DNA of 64,000 nt from Fimbriimonadaceae bacterium (GCA_020847855.1 JADLBH010000029.1:16424-80423); one strand, 5' to 3'. Counted from the first letter of the stretch, positions 21,051-30,607 are shown. Translations and numbers: made by a program. The notes: generated by a model from the letters alone, not told the origin.

Positions 21051-22288
21051 TTGCCCGCCCCCTCCGCCCAGCGAGCAGTGAGCAGCGTGTACCCTTTCGA
21101 CTCGGGAAGCTTCGTTGTTTCCACATAGAACGGCCGCGAGGCCGTTTTGCCGGTGAGCGTCGCTCTTCCTGCCTTTTTCAGGGCCAAGGCGAAGATCTCA
21201 GCTGCGCCTTCGGTGGTCTGGTCCACGATGAGGCGAAACGGTGGCCGCTCTGTCCCGGCCCCGACGGTCAAGGGCCTGGGAGTGCCGGCCATCCCCGCAG
21301 CGAGGACTCCGTACTGCCCGGTCGGGGCGGCGGCGGAGAGCGCAGGCACGATCTCCCGCGGATCGCCGATGCCGCTCTGCCGAAGGTCAATCACAGTCGC
21401 ACCGGCATCCAGGGCGGCTCGAAGGGCGTCCGCCGCCCCGCTGACGAACTGTAAGCGGACGGATCCATCCGGAGCCTTGTGGATTGCCGGGCGCGGGGTC
21501 TTGGCGGTGACGACCTGGAAGTCCAACTGTTTCCCGGTTCGGACAATGCTCAGTTCGTGGCGCTTTCCCAAGCCCGTGGTCAGGACGTCCCTGGCTTTGA
21601 CGGCGAGCTTGGCGTCATCGGCGCGCTTTTGGAACTCCTTGCGCGACTCGGTGACCTCTTCGGTGCTGGCCTTGCCTTGTGCCGCTCGTTCTCGGACTGC
21701 CCGGATCGCCTTGATGTCCTCGTAAGACAGGACCCACTTTCCGTCGAGCTTGATGACCCGGTCGCCAGCGCGGATGCCTGCCGCCTCCGCGGGAGATCCA
21801 GGAAAGACCGTGGTGACGATGAGATCGGGAAGCATGAGGAGCGGGTCGGCCTTGCGCAGGTTCTCGCGGGCGTCCTCCAGGGTCTTCGCGTCATAGCGAA
21901 GCGTGGTCTCGATACCGATCCCCTCGACGGTGCCGTGCAGTGCGTCCTCATGGGCTCGAAAGGCTTCGGCATCGAGGAACCTCGACTCCGGCTCGAGGAG
22001 ACCGTTCACCATCCCCCGGATCGCACCGTTCGCGAGGGCCGTCTCATCGTTGACTGGGTCAACGTACTCGCGCTCGAGCAGGAGGGTGAGTTGGAAGAAG
22101 AACTCCGCCTCGCCGACCGGCCGCACGTCGTCCTTGGCGGCGATGATCGAGCGAACGCCCAGGTTCTGAAGGGTGCTGATGCTCCTGCCCACATCTTGGC
22201 GCGTCCTTGCCTCGTTCCCGGCCACGAACGCTGCCACGACCGCGAGGAGGCCGAGAATAGGAACGACGTTTCGGCGAGGGTTGTTCAA
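21047..22288 (-). CDS. S41-like PDZ protein lacking the catalytic dyad (pseudopeptidase candidate)
   Basis: Same architecture as 19797..21050, but active-site segment reads VDQTTEGAAEIFALALKKAGRATLTGKTASRP. Confidence 0.75.
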   Translation of the reverse strand: MNNPRRNVVPILGLLAVVAAFVAGNEARTRQDVGRSISTLQNLGVRSIIAAKDDVRPVGEAEFFFQLTLLLEREYVDPVNDETALANGAIRGMVNGLLEPESRFLDAEAFRAHEDALHGTVEGIGIETTLRYDAKTLEDARENLRKADPLLMLPDLIVTTVFPGSPAEAAGIRAGDRVIKLDGKWVLSYEDIKAIRAVRERAAQGKASTEEVTESRKEFQKRADDAKLAVKARDVLTTGLGKRHELSIVRTGKQLDFQVVTAKTPRPAIHKAPDGSVRLQFVSGAADALRAALDAGATVIDLRQSGIGDPREIVPALSAAAPTGQYGVLAAGMAGTPRPLTVGAGTERPPFRLIVDQTTEGAAEIFALALKKAGRATLTGKTASRPFYVETTKLPESKGYTLLTARWAEGAGK

Positions 22289-22310
22289 TTCATTGCACCA
22301 AAGCCCAGGG

Positions 22311-22763
22311 TCAGGCCAACGCGCCTGGCCCCTCTAGTTTTCGGCGTCTGCGAGCATGCCGGTCACTGACATCTTCACTAGTCCGTAGGAACACGTCCAC
22401 GATCTCGAGCGCCAGATCCTCTGCGATCAGCCTAGCCCCGAGGCACAGCACGTTCGCCCCGTTGTGCTCGCGGGCAAGTCTTGCAGACTCCGTATTCCAA
22501 CAAACGGCTCCGCGGACGCTAGGGTTCCTGTTTGCTGCGATACAGACTCCAATCCCGCTGCCGCAAACCAGGATCCCGGTCTCGGCGCGGCCCGAGGCGA
22601 TCTCCTCCGCGACGAGGAATGCTGCGTCGGGATAGTCGTAGGGCGACTCGTCCGGCGCGCCGAGCTCCAAGGTTTCCATCCCCTGGCCCGCCAAGTGGGC
22701 GACGATCGCCTTTCGGAGGTGGAAGCCCGCGTGATCGGAGCCGAGGACGATGAGTTCTGGCAC
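22311..22763 (-). CDS. rpiB: Ribose-5-phosphate isomerase B
   Basis: LGSDHAGFHLRK, DYPDAAFLVAEEIASG, GILVCGSGIGVCIAANR. Confidence 0.93.
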   Translation of the reverse strand: MPELIVLGSDHAGFHLRKAIVAHLAGQGMETLELGAPDESPYDYPDAAFLVAEEIASGRAETGILVCGSGIGVCIAANRNPSVRGAVCWNTESARLAREHNGANVLCLGARLIAEDLALEIVDVFLRTSEDVSDRHARRRRKLEGPGALA

Positions 22764-22765
22764 GG

Positions 22766-23320
22766 CTAGAACCCCTTCGCCCTTGCGAGGTCGGTGTATG
22801 CGGCGCGGACCATCGGGTCTGGGTCGTCCTTTGCGTTCGCCACCTCCTCGGGCTTGACCGGGCCCGGCTGGGCGGCAAAGGCCCGGAGGGCGAGACTGCG
22901 GACCAACGGCATGGGGTCGGTGACGGCAAGGCGCAGGGCGGGCCGGTCGGCATCGGTCTTTCGCGCGGCGATCTTGGCGAGCAATTGAACCCGGACGACG
23001 GGGGACTCGTCCCGCACCCCGTTGTGCGCATCGCGAAGGATGCCGTTGTCCTCAGCGTCCAAGAGCTTCGAAAGGCACTCGACCCTCACGGCCTCGCTCG
23101 GGTCGTTCAATGCCGAGTACTGGAGCCTACGGGCCACGAGACCGACCTTCGGGTCCAGGAGTCGGGCGGTCTCTAGGCGAACGGAAGGGTCGGGCTCCTC
23201 GGCCAAGGAGGTGGCGAGAAGGATCTGTGAAGGCTGCCCCTTCATCTGACCCAGGGCGAGCACTCCGGAGAGCCGGGTGCTCCAGCTTCGAACCCCTATC
23301 TGGCTCACGACCGCCGCCAT
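22766..23320 (-). CDS. HEAT-repeat protein (possibly the 3' part of the 23384..25201 gene)
   Basis: Repeated helical units DPSVRLETARLL / DPSEAVRVECLSKLL / SPVVRVQLLAKIA / DPMPLVRSLALRAFA; same frame as upstream ORF across a single TGA. Confidence 0.6.
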   Translation of the reverse strand: MAAVVSQIGVRSWSTRLSGVLALGQMKGQPSQILLATSLAEEPDPSVRLETARLLDPKVGLVARRLQYSALNDPSEAVRVECLSKLLDAEDNGILRDAHNGVRDESPVVRVQLLAKIAARKTDADRPALRLAVTDPMPLVRSLALRAFAAQPGPVKPEEVANAKDDPDPMVRAAYTDLARAKGF

Positions 23321-23383
23321 GCTTTCTGCGAATCTGCCGCGGTATGCATCGAGAACGAACTTCCGACCGTGGTCGAACGGTGC

Positions 23384-25201
23384 TCATTCTAGCGACTCGA
23401 AGAGGACGGCCTGAGACTCGGGATCGGTGCGCCCGGCAAGGGCTTGGATCGCGAGAAAGCTCGTGGACGCGAGTGCGCTCTTGGCCTGCTCGTTCAGTGC
23501 GAGCAGGAACCCCGGCACCTGAGCGCGGCCGATGGCCGCGAGGGCGTTGAGCTTCATATCCGTCGCAGGGGATTCCAGGGCAGCCGTGATCAACGCCGTG
23601 TCCGATGCGCTGACGGGCGCATGGATTCCAGCGAGGGCCACCAACCGGGAATCGGCGGAGAGACGGGGAAGGGGCGGGGTCGGCTCTCCCTGTGCGGCCA
23701 CGGGCGAGGTGACGCCCAGGATGCCAGGGCCAGGATCGTCGCGCTCAAACATCCACGAGTCGGCTGCGGCCCCGATTCTCACCTCCACAATGTCCTCGAG
23801 TCCGAGGGGCGCCCCCACGAGCTTGACCTCGTGCCATTCCGAGTCCGCAGCGATGAGCGGTGCCATTGCCGCTCGATCCGGGCCCGCCTCGCCTGGAACT
23901 CGATCCAACCCGGCGATCAAGGTTTCTGCCTTCTTCCCCGTGCTGGAGAGAGCGGTCGCATACCAGGCCTCCGTGCCCGAAGCCTTGACCGAGAACGACA
24001 CAGCCGGAGAAGACGAGACCAGGAAGGTCGCATAGCCACGGCATTGGCGGCTCTGGCGCTCGATCACGAAAGTTCCTTCCTCGTCCCCGATTTTCACGTC
24101 GTGGAGGCCCACCGCCCTCGGGCTCGGTTGTTTCGGGGGCAGCTCACTGCCAGGCACCGCGAGAGCTTGAGGATCGAAGCTCGACGGGTACTCCATGAGC
24201 ACGGACGGGTCGGGAAGTCCAAAAACACCCTCGGACGCGACTTGTGCGCCCTTCTCGACGAGGAGATCGGCGTGTTCCAGCCTCACAGGTTGCAGCCCTG
24301 GTTGCCTCACGGTGCTGTCTCCCGTGTGCGCCATGCCTGTGAATCCCTCCGGGGTGGAGAGCCAGGCCCTCCAGGTCGGCCCGCCGTCCACGGTCGGTTC
24401 CGACGTGACCTCGGTGGCCGCGTCGAGGCTCTGTTTGGTCCGCCGCATGCCGACGTGCCTGCGGAAGGAGCCGTACATCGTGGTAGCGAGCGCGTCATCG
24501 GGGGCGAGCCCGTCGAGGCCGAAGTAAGGGATCAAGGTCACCGGCGTGTGGCCGATGTCGAAGTCCCTCGCGGTGCCGGAGAGACCGGCGTGAATGACGA
24601 ACGCTCCCGTATAGGGCCCGTGGTAGGCGCCATCGTCGGTCGGGAACGCGGCCCCGTTGATCTTGGCGGCAAGGTCTGGCACGATCTCTTCGAGGGTGAG
24701 GGCAGTCCCGATCGGCCCCTTCGTGAGGAACCTCGGGTCGTCGTCGGTGACGACTTCGAACCGGGTGTCCACCGTCCCTTCGCTCGAGCCGTCAATCATC
24801 GCCTTGAGGAGGGCAAGGGAGCGAAACACGGTGTCGAGCGCGGGCCTCTCGATAAAGCCCCGACGCTGGGAGACGATGCCGTCCTTTCCTAGGTCCAGGA
24901 TGAAGACCCTGGTCGGGACGATCACCTTGATGTGGATCGGCCGCCTCCCAGGGGCGGCCTTGGCGGCGTTCCACCGGGCTTTGATATCGCCCCAGCCACC
25001 GTCCTGCACGTACTTCCGACCGAGCTTGCCGTCCGCAGTGACCTCGTACTTGAACCCGCCACTCTCGATGTGGGCCGTCCACGGCCCGCACGGGCCTGGT
25101 GCGCTTGGAAACACCAACGGCGCCGCCCGCCCTGCGATGTCCACGGTCTCGACCGGGATGTCTTGCGGGCCGAGGAGCAGGCCGAGGAGGAGCGCGGTCA
25201 T
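23384..25201 (-). CDS. Secreted protein of unknown function with C-terminal HEAT-like helices
   Basis: 605 aa; N-terminal hydrophobic segment; C-terminal ATDMKLNALAAIGRAQVPGFLLALNEQAKSALASTSFLAIQALAG. Confidence 0.6.
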   Translation of the reverse strand: MTALLLGLLLGPQDIPVETVDIAGRAAPLVFPSAPGPCGPWTAHIESGGFKYEVTADGKLGRKYVQDGGWGDIKARWNAAKAAPGRRPIHIKVIVPTRVFILDLGKDGIVSQRRGFIERPALDTVFRSLALLKAMIDGSSEGTVDTRFEVVTDDDPRFLTKGPIGTALTLEEIVPDLAAKINGAAFPTDDGAYHGPYTGAFVIHAGLSGTARDFDIGHTPVTLIPYFGLDGLAPDDALATTMYGSFRRHVGMRRTKQSLDAATEVTSEPTVDGGPTWRAWLSTPEGFTGMAHTGDSTVRQPGLQPVRLEHADLLVEKGAQVASEGVFGLPDPSVLMEYPSSFDPQALAVPGSELPPKQPSPRAVGLHDVKIGDEEGTFVIERQSRQCRGYATFLVSSSPAVSFSVKASGTEAWYATALSSTGKKAETLIAGLDRVPGEAGPDRAAMAPLIAADSEWHEVKLVGAPLGLEDIVEVRIGAAADSWMFERDDPGPGILGVTSPVAAQGEPTPPLPRLSADSRLVALAGIHAPVSASDTALITAALESPATDMKLNALAAIGRAQVPGFLLALNEQAKSALASTSFLAIQALAGRTDPESQAVLFESLE

Positions 25202-25211
25202 GCGTTAGACT

Positions 25212-26051
25212 TTACTCAAAGAGCCGGAGATCCTCCGCTGCCACGGCGTGGCCGTCCCCTCGCGTGAAGCGTAGGGACTCCTTGTCCGCGAGCGGGGCCA
25301 GGTCGGTGGGCAGAGTACCGATCAAGTCGAGGATCACGGTGCGCGCCTTGGCGGAGTTCGCTTGGAACACCTCGAGCACGTTGTGCGCGGTAACGGCCTC
25401 GACCCCTGCCACGACCCCGCAGTCGAAGTCGGTGACCAAGGAGATGTTCACGACACCCATCCCCAATTCGCGGCAAAGATAGGCCTCGGGATACTGGGTC
25501 ATGTTGATCACTTGCCAACCCATCTGAGTGAACCAGGTGCTTTCCGCTTTCGTGGAGAACCGCGGGCCTTGGATCACGACGACGGTACCGCCGTCGTGCG
25601 CCGTGATCCCTGCCCTTTGGATCGCCTCCACCGCGAGCCTGCGAAGCTCGGGATGGTAGGTCTCGGCAGGAGAGACGTGGGTGGTGACGGGTCCGTCGAA
25701 GAACGTGTCCTTGCGGCCGCTCGTCCGGTCCACGAACTGATCGGCGACCAGGAAATGGCCGGGCTCGATATCGCGCTGGAGGGATCCCACGGCGCAAGGG
25801 CTCACGACGACCTGCACGCCGAGCTTGTGCATCGCCCATACGTTCGCCCGATAGTTCACCATGTGAGGCGGCAACGTGTGCCGTCGGCCGTGCCGCGGGA
25901 GGAACGCCACTTTGCGACCATGGACCTGTGCGAGGAAGACGGAGTCGCTTGGTGGACCGTACGGAGTGTCCACTTTGGCCTCGCGGACATCCTCCAGAAG
26001 GCTGTACAAGCCGGATCCCCCGAATACCCCGATCTCGGCGGTCTGGCTCAT
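25212..26051 (-). CDS. mtnP: S-methyl-5'-thioadenosine phosphorylase
   Basis: EIGVFGGSGLYSLL, LPRHGRRHTLPPHMVNYRANVWAM, GTVVVIQGPRFSTKAES. Confidence 0.92.
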   Translation of the reverse strand: MSQTAEIGVFGGSGLYSLLEDVREAKVDTPYGPPSDSVFLAQVHGRKVAFLPRHGRRHTLPPHMVNYRANVWAMHKLGVQVVVSPCAVGSLQRDIEPGHFLVADQFVDRTSGRKDTFFDGPVTTHVSPAETYHPELRRLAVEAIQRAGITAHDGGTVVVIQGPRFSTKAESTWFTQMGWQVINMTQYPEAYLCRELGMGVVNISLVTDFDCGVVAGVEAVTAHNVLEVFQANSAKARTVILDLIGTLPTDLAPLADKESLRFTRGDGHAVAAEDLRLFE

Positions 26052-26899
26052 CGCGCCTTCACCTTGGCCTCGCGAAGCCGGATGGACATGGGCTCGATCA
26101 ACGTCTCGATGCGGGTGCTGACCCTCAAGAGCGTCTTGTCGTCCACCTCGTACACCTGCTTTGCCTTCACTGCGGGCAAGCTAGCCAGTTGGGGGTTGCC
26201 GAGGAGCTTGAGGCCAGAGCCGTTGGGGGTGAAGACAACGTCGGGAGCCAGTTTGAGCAACTGTTCTGGGGACGTTTGGACGAACGTCGTTCCTTCCGGA
26301 CCGACCGGATCGCCGCCGGCAGAGCGAACGACGTCCGCGATGAAGCTCTCCTTGCCCGCGGCATAGAGGCTCCCGTCGGCCATGAGCACGGCGACCTGTG
26401 GCCGGGGCTCCTGGGCCTGGGACATGGCATTGACCCTGGCGGAGAGGATTTTGTCGGCGAGGTTCGACGCGTTGCTCTCCGCTGCGGTCGCCTTGCCGAT
26501 CTCATAGAGAAAGTTGACGAGGCCCTCCACCGTGTTCGCCTTCAGCTCGAGCGTCTTGAGCCCGAGCGACTTTAGTTTCTCGATCTCGGCGGGGGAGTAG
26601 AGCGTCGCGTCATAGACGACGAGGTCGGGTTGGAGGGCGACGATCTTCTCATAGTTGGGAGTCGTGCCGTTGACGACGATGGCGGCGGAGCCGATCCCAT
26701 AGTTGACGTCGCACGATGCGGTCCGGCCGCGGATGAGGCTGACCATTCCGACCTTGAAGAGGATGTCGGTAACACCGGGTGCGAGGCTGACTACGGAGTT
26801 GACCGTGCCTTCGCGCTTCTTTCCGCCGACGATCTCCTGTTGCTGGCATCCCGCGATCGCGAGCACCGCGAGGAGGAGTGGGACGAAGGCGCGTCTCAT
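26048..26899 (-). CDS. ABC transporter substrate-binding lipoprotein (BtuF/FepB-like)
   Basis: Lipobox LAIAGC; VVSLAPGVTDILFKVGMVSLIRGRTASCDVN; QPDLVVYDATL. Confidence 0.82.
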   Translation of the reverse strand: MRRAFVPLLLAVLAIAGCQQQEIVGGKKREGTVNSVVSLAPGVTDILFKVGMVSLIRGRTASCDVNYGIGSAAIVVNGTTPNYEKIVALQPDLVVYDATLYSPAEIEKLKSLGLKTLELKANTVEGLVNFLYEIGKATAAESNASNLADKILSARVNAMSQAQEPRPQVAVLMADGSLYAAGKESFIADVVRSAGGDPVGPEGTTFVQTSPEQLLKLAPDVVFTPNGSGLKLLGNPQLASLPAVKAKQVYEVDDKTLLRVSTRIETLIEPMSIRLREAKVKAR

Positions 26900-26961
26900 G
26901 GCTGGATTGTGCCTTAGGGAACCCTGGCCGCGTCGGGAACACCCAGTGCGCGGCGAATGGG

Positions 26962-27037
26962 TGGCAGGGGCGACAGGATTCGAACCCGCGACCTGCGGTT
27001 TTGGAGACCGCTGCTCTACCAGCTGAGCTACACCCCT
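26962..27037 (-). tRNA. tRNA-Trp (anticodon CCA), 3' CCA encoded
   Basis: Minus strand AGGGGTGTAGCTCAGCTGGTAGAGCAGCGGTCTCCAAAACCGCAGGTCGCGGGTTCGAATCCTGTCGCCCCTGCCA folds as a cloverleaf; anticodon loop CTCCAAA. Confidence 0.96.
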
Positions 27038-27076
27038 AGGCGGTGAGATTGTAGCACGAGGGCGGTGGCGTTCTTG

Positions 27077-27814
27077 CTAACGGGTGGACCGTAGGGTCTT
27101 AGCGACCTGGATCAACTCTTGCTCAGTCCGGTCTGCGGTGACCAGAAGCAGATAGCCCGAGTCTTGCCATGCGATCGCGGCCCGGCCATTGATCGCGCCA
27201 GAGCAGAAACCGTTGCCGATCGTGCGGTTCACACCCTCGACCTCGCTCGCACCCGAGAGGACGAAGAGAACGACCTGGCCCTCACCGTCGTGCATGGTGA
27301 GCCGCGCCGCCCTGCGCCCGCCAACGTTGCCCACGGCGAGGTCAATGACCCGCGCTTCGAGCTCGTCAATCCGGTTCGGGGCGATGCCTACGGCTTGTCG
27401 GACGTTCTCCGCGGCGGTGGACGGCGCCTGCGACCCCATGGGTGTAAGGCCTGTGTAGAGCCCGGCGATGTTCGAGCTCGGGACAGTGCCCGCCCCATGG
27501 ATCCGGTTGATTCCGGCGGCGGAGAGGAGCGCGACTAGAAAGATCGCACATAGGCCCCATGCATATTTCGAGACGAACCGCTCGGTCTTGGAGACCCGGT
27601 CGAGCTCGTCGAGTCGGCGGACACACGACTTCCAGAGCTCGGGGTCGGGGTTGCTGGCACACTTGCAGGCCAAGGCCTCTCGGACTTGGGTCGCACGTTG
27701 GAACTCGGCGGCCGCGGCAGGATCGTTGTGCTTGAGCGCCTCCGCCTTGGTGAGTTCCTCGCCCGACAGGTTGCCGTCGGCGAGCGCGTTCATGAGTTCG
27801 GTCGTATCGTTCAT
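27077..27814 (-). CDS. Anti-sigma-factor-like membrane protein
   Basis: MNDTTELMNALADGNLSGEELTKAEAL... with one TM (YAWGLCAIFLVALLSAAGI); overlaps the stop of the ECF sigma gene. Confidence 0.7.
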   Translation of the reverse strand: MNDTTELMNALADGNLSGEELTKAEALKHNDPAAAAEFQRATQVREALACKCASNPDPELWKSCVRRLDELDRVSKTERFVSKYAWGLCAIFLVALLSAAGINRIHGAGTVPSSNIAGLYTGLTPMGSQAPSTAAENVRQAVGIAPNRIDELEARVIDLAVGNVGGRRAARLTMHDGEGQVVLFVLSGASEVEGVNRTIGNGFCSGAINGRAAIAWQDSGYLLLVTADRTEQELIQVAKTLRSTR

Positions 27815-28365
27815 TTTCCTAGGTAGCCCTCCTCTCGGGCATAGGTCTCCAACTGCTTTCGCAAGAGCGTTCGTCCCCGCGCGATCCTTGATCTCACGGT
27901 TCCCACCGGCGCGCCGGTGGCTTCGGCGATCTCCTCATAGGTGAGCCCCTCGATGTCGCACAGGATCACAGCCATGCGGAACACCTCGGGCACCTGGGCG
28001 AGGGCTTCCTCGACCTCGGCCCCCAACATGCCGTCAAAGAGAGCCCTGTCCGGCACCGATTCTTCCGGCGCGGCGGGCTCCCAAGTTCCGTCTTCGTCGA
28101 GCGAGACGGCCGTGCCCTCTCGGGCGCGTTTCCGGTACTGGTTGATGTAGAGGTTCGTGGTGATCCGGAGGATCCACGCCTTGAAGTTGCGTCCGTCGAA
28201 GCGGTCGAAAGCCTCGTAGGCCCGAACGATCGCCTCTTGCGCCAGGTCGCTCGCCTCTTCCGGATCACGGGTGAGGCGAAGCGCAGTACCGTAGACCGAT
28301 GCGAAAACGCCTTCGGCCATCCGCTCAAATCGCTCGCGCTGCGGATTGCCGCGACGAGACAGCAT
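27811..28365 (-). CDS. ECF-type RNA polymerase sigma factor
   Basis: DLAQEAIVRAYEAFDRFDGRNFKAWILRITTNLYINQYRKR; EGLTYEEIAEATGAPVGTVRSRIARGRTLLRKQL. Confidence 0.93.
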   Translation of the reverse strand: MLSRRGNPQRERFERMAEGVFASVYGTALRLTRDPEEASDLAQEAIVRAYEAFDRFDGRNFKAWILRITTNLYINQYRKRAREGTAVSLDEDGTWEPAAPEESVPDRALFDGMLGAEVEEALAQVPEVFRMAVILCDIEGLTYEEIAEATGAPVGTVRSRIARGRTLLRKQLETYAREEGYLGK

Positions 28366-28458
28366 TGCTCGGATCGTACCATTCTCGCTACTCCCAACAC
28401 ACTTCGGCCCGCCATGGTTCCCGGTTCGAGAAACCTGGCACGAATACCGGTGCGTCGG

Positions 28459-29046
28459 TCAGTCCTTCAGGGCGGCGGCGAGCCGAAGCAAGGAGCGGAG
28501 GCTCTCGTCCAAGAGCGCGGCAAGGGCGTCCACGGTGGGCCTTCCGTCTTGGTCCAAGATCTCGTGGGCGCCGCCGATGCAGGCCTGCAGGGGGGAGACG
28601 ATGCATCCGAGCTGCACGAGGATCGGCCGAAGGTGCCCGAGCGAACGGATCCCGCCCAGGCGACCTGGCGAGGCAGAGGCCAGGCCTACGGGAAGGCCGT
28701 CGAAGGCGGTCTCGCCCTCGGCATCCCTCACCCGGCTCACGTAGTCAATTGCGTTCTTGAGCACCCCAGGGACCCCGGCGTTGTACTCGGGCGTGACGAT
28801 GAGCAACCCATCGGCGGCCCGCAAGGCGTCCGAGAGCTTGATCGCGTTCTCCGGCGGGCCGCCCTCCTTTTCCTCGTCGCCGTCATAGAGCGGGATGGGG
28901 TGATCCCTGAGCTCGAAGATCGTGGTACTCGCTCCGAGATCTCGTAACTGGGCAGCGCAGAAGCGGAGCAAGTGGCGGTTGTAGGAGCCTTCCCTGGTGC
29001 TTCCGGGAAGGCAGAGGATAGTGAGCGGGGCCGAAGGGGAGGTCAC
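28459..29046 (-). CDS. NAD(P)H-dependent FMN reductase family protein
   Basis: ILCLPGSTREGSYNRHLLRF; GLLIVTPEYNAGVPGVLKNAIDYVSR. Confidence 0.9.
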   Translation of the reverse strand: MTSPSAPLTILCLPGSTREGSYNRHLLRFCAAQLRDLGASTTIFELRDHPIPLYDGDEEKEGGPPENAIKLSDALRAADGLLIVTPEYNAGVPGVLKNAIDYVSRVRDAEGETAFDGLPVGLASASPGRLGGIRSLGHLRPILVQLGCIVSPLQACIGGAHEILDQDGRPTVDALAALLDESLRSLLRLAAALKD

Positions 29047-29145
29047 TGGTATCTATACGTGGGCGACATGGTTTCGTCGCAGAGGCCATTTCAAATCCTA
29101 TGCTAGAAGGTCAGCTCAAGGTTCGCTTCCGTCGGGAGGGTCAGG

Positions 29146-30096
29146 CTACCCGCCCAGCGCTGCCGCCACCGTGCGGTTGCCCTTCTGCCGGGCCACGTCG
29201 AGCGGCGTGCGGCCGAGCTGGTCCTTGATGGTCGGGTCGGCGCCGGCGGCGAGCAGGATCTTGGCGACTTCGGCGTTCTTGGCCGAGTCGCGCAGGGCGG
29301 CGCAGTGCAGGGCGGTGTAGCCCCGGCAGTCGTAGCCGCCGTCCTTCGGTTGCAGGTCCGGGCCCTTCGCGTTCGGCTTCGCGCCCTTGCGCAGCATGTG
29401 CCGCACCAGCCCAGCCTCGCCCCAGTAGCAAAGGCGCTGGAAGGGGATCTTGGCGAACATGCTGTTCTTCGGGTACCCGTCGAAACCTGGCGACATCGGA
29501 TCCCCGCCAGCATCCAGCAGCAGGGCGATGACGCGGCGGGTCAAGTTCACATCTCGAACCCTTTGGGAGAGCGAAGGAATCGGGCTGCTGAGGCGGCTGT
29601 AAAACGGGTAGGCGTGCACCATGCCGAAGGCGTAGTCGTTGTTGAACGTGACCGCAAGCCAGAGCGGCGCGGCGCCATGCTTGCTGTAGGACTTCCTTGG
29701 ACGGAAGTTGGGGTCGGCTCCTCGGCTCAAGAGAAAGCCGACAAGTTCGGGGTACGGGCGTACGACCGCGTGTGAAAGAGGTGTTGAGCCGTACTCCGTA
29801 TGGTAGTTGACGTCGGCCCCATGCCCGATCAAGCACTTTGCCATCTCCACGCCGAGGGCGGGACGACCTGGAAACTCTCGCTGGGCTGGCAGTTGCGCAA
29901 GAGCTTCCGACATTTCTCGCCTTGCAGTAGCGCCATTGCCAATCCGTTTGACCCGCTCTTGCACGATAGACAGGTCGTTTCCCATTACGAGCTTGCTCAA
30001 CCGCATGGTGGCAGATCCTCGCTGTGGGGTGTCTATCTGACCCAGCGCCACGAGCGAGCAAAGTGTAAGCGATGCCGCGGAACTCATCCGGCCCAT
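29146..30096 (-). CDS. Secreted ankyrin-repeat protein
   Basis: Signal-like MSSAASLTLCSLVALGQ; ankyrin units LIGHGADVNYHTEYGSTPLSHAVV, LLSRGADPNFRP, LLAAGADPTIKDQLGRTPLDVARQKG. Confidence 0.82.
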   Translation of the reverse strand: MGRMSSAASLTLCSLVALGQIDTPQRGSATMRLSKLVMGNDLSIVQERVKRIGNGATARREMSEALAQLPAQREFPGRPALGVEMAKCLIGHGADVNYHTEYGSTPLSHAVVRPYPELVGFLLSRGADPNFRPRKSYSKHGAAPLWLAVTFNNDYAFGMVHAYPFYSRLSSPIPSLSQRVRDVNLTRRVIALLLDAGGDPMSPGFDGYPKNSMFAKIPFQRLCYWGEAGLVRHMLRKGAKPNAKGPDLQPKDGGYDCRGYTALHCAALRDSAKNAEVAKILLAAGADPTIKDQLGRTPLDVARQKGNRTVAAALGG

Positions 30097-30101
30097 TCTC
30101 A

Positions 30102-30607
30102 CTATCCACCTCCTTCCAGGGGCTGCCCTGAGATCGGCTCGCGGCTCACCACGATGTTGGCGGGGGTGGCGCAAGCGCCACCGTTGGCGACTCGCACCTT
30201 CAGCCAAAGGTTGTCGTCTTCGTCCGTTAGAGCAGGCACCGCGACCTTGCTCCCGGTGCGTGCCTGCAGCAAGTCAACCGCGTCCCGGTTCAGCGGGTAG
30301 CCCGGCTCGAGGAGCTGCGGGACGTAGCGCTTGTCCGCCTCGGTGCCGCCGGGCTCCGCCGCATGGGCGGCGCCGAAGTACGTTTCCACGTGGCGCCCGA
30401 CGATGTTCGCGAACACGTTGCCGGTCGTGCTCGCGCTGTTGTTGACCAGCTTGACCCGGTAGCCGAGGTTCGCGCCGTAGCAGCCCTTGTTCGCCAGGTC
30501 GTACTCGTGCCCGGCGCCCGTCGGGGCACCAAATCCGTCGAGCAGGCGCTCGCGACGACCGGCTGGGTCGTCGTGAACTTGTCAAAAGCAGGTTTCGTGC
30601 AGGCCAT
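30102..30607 (-). pseudogene. Unknown small protein, probable frameshift
   Basis: MACTKPAFDKFTTTQPVVAS reads in one frame, then coding-like sequence continues in another: LLDGFGAPTGAGHEYDLANKGCYGANLGYRVKLVNNSASTTGNVFANIVGRHVETYFGAA...; break near 30540-30560. Confidence 0.45.
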
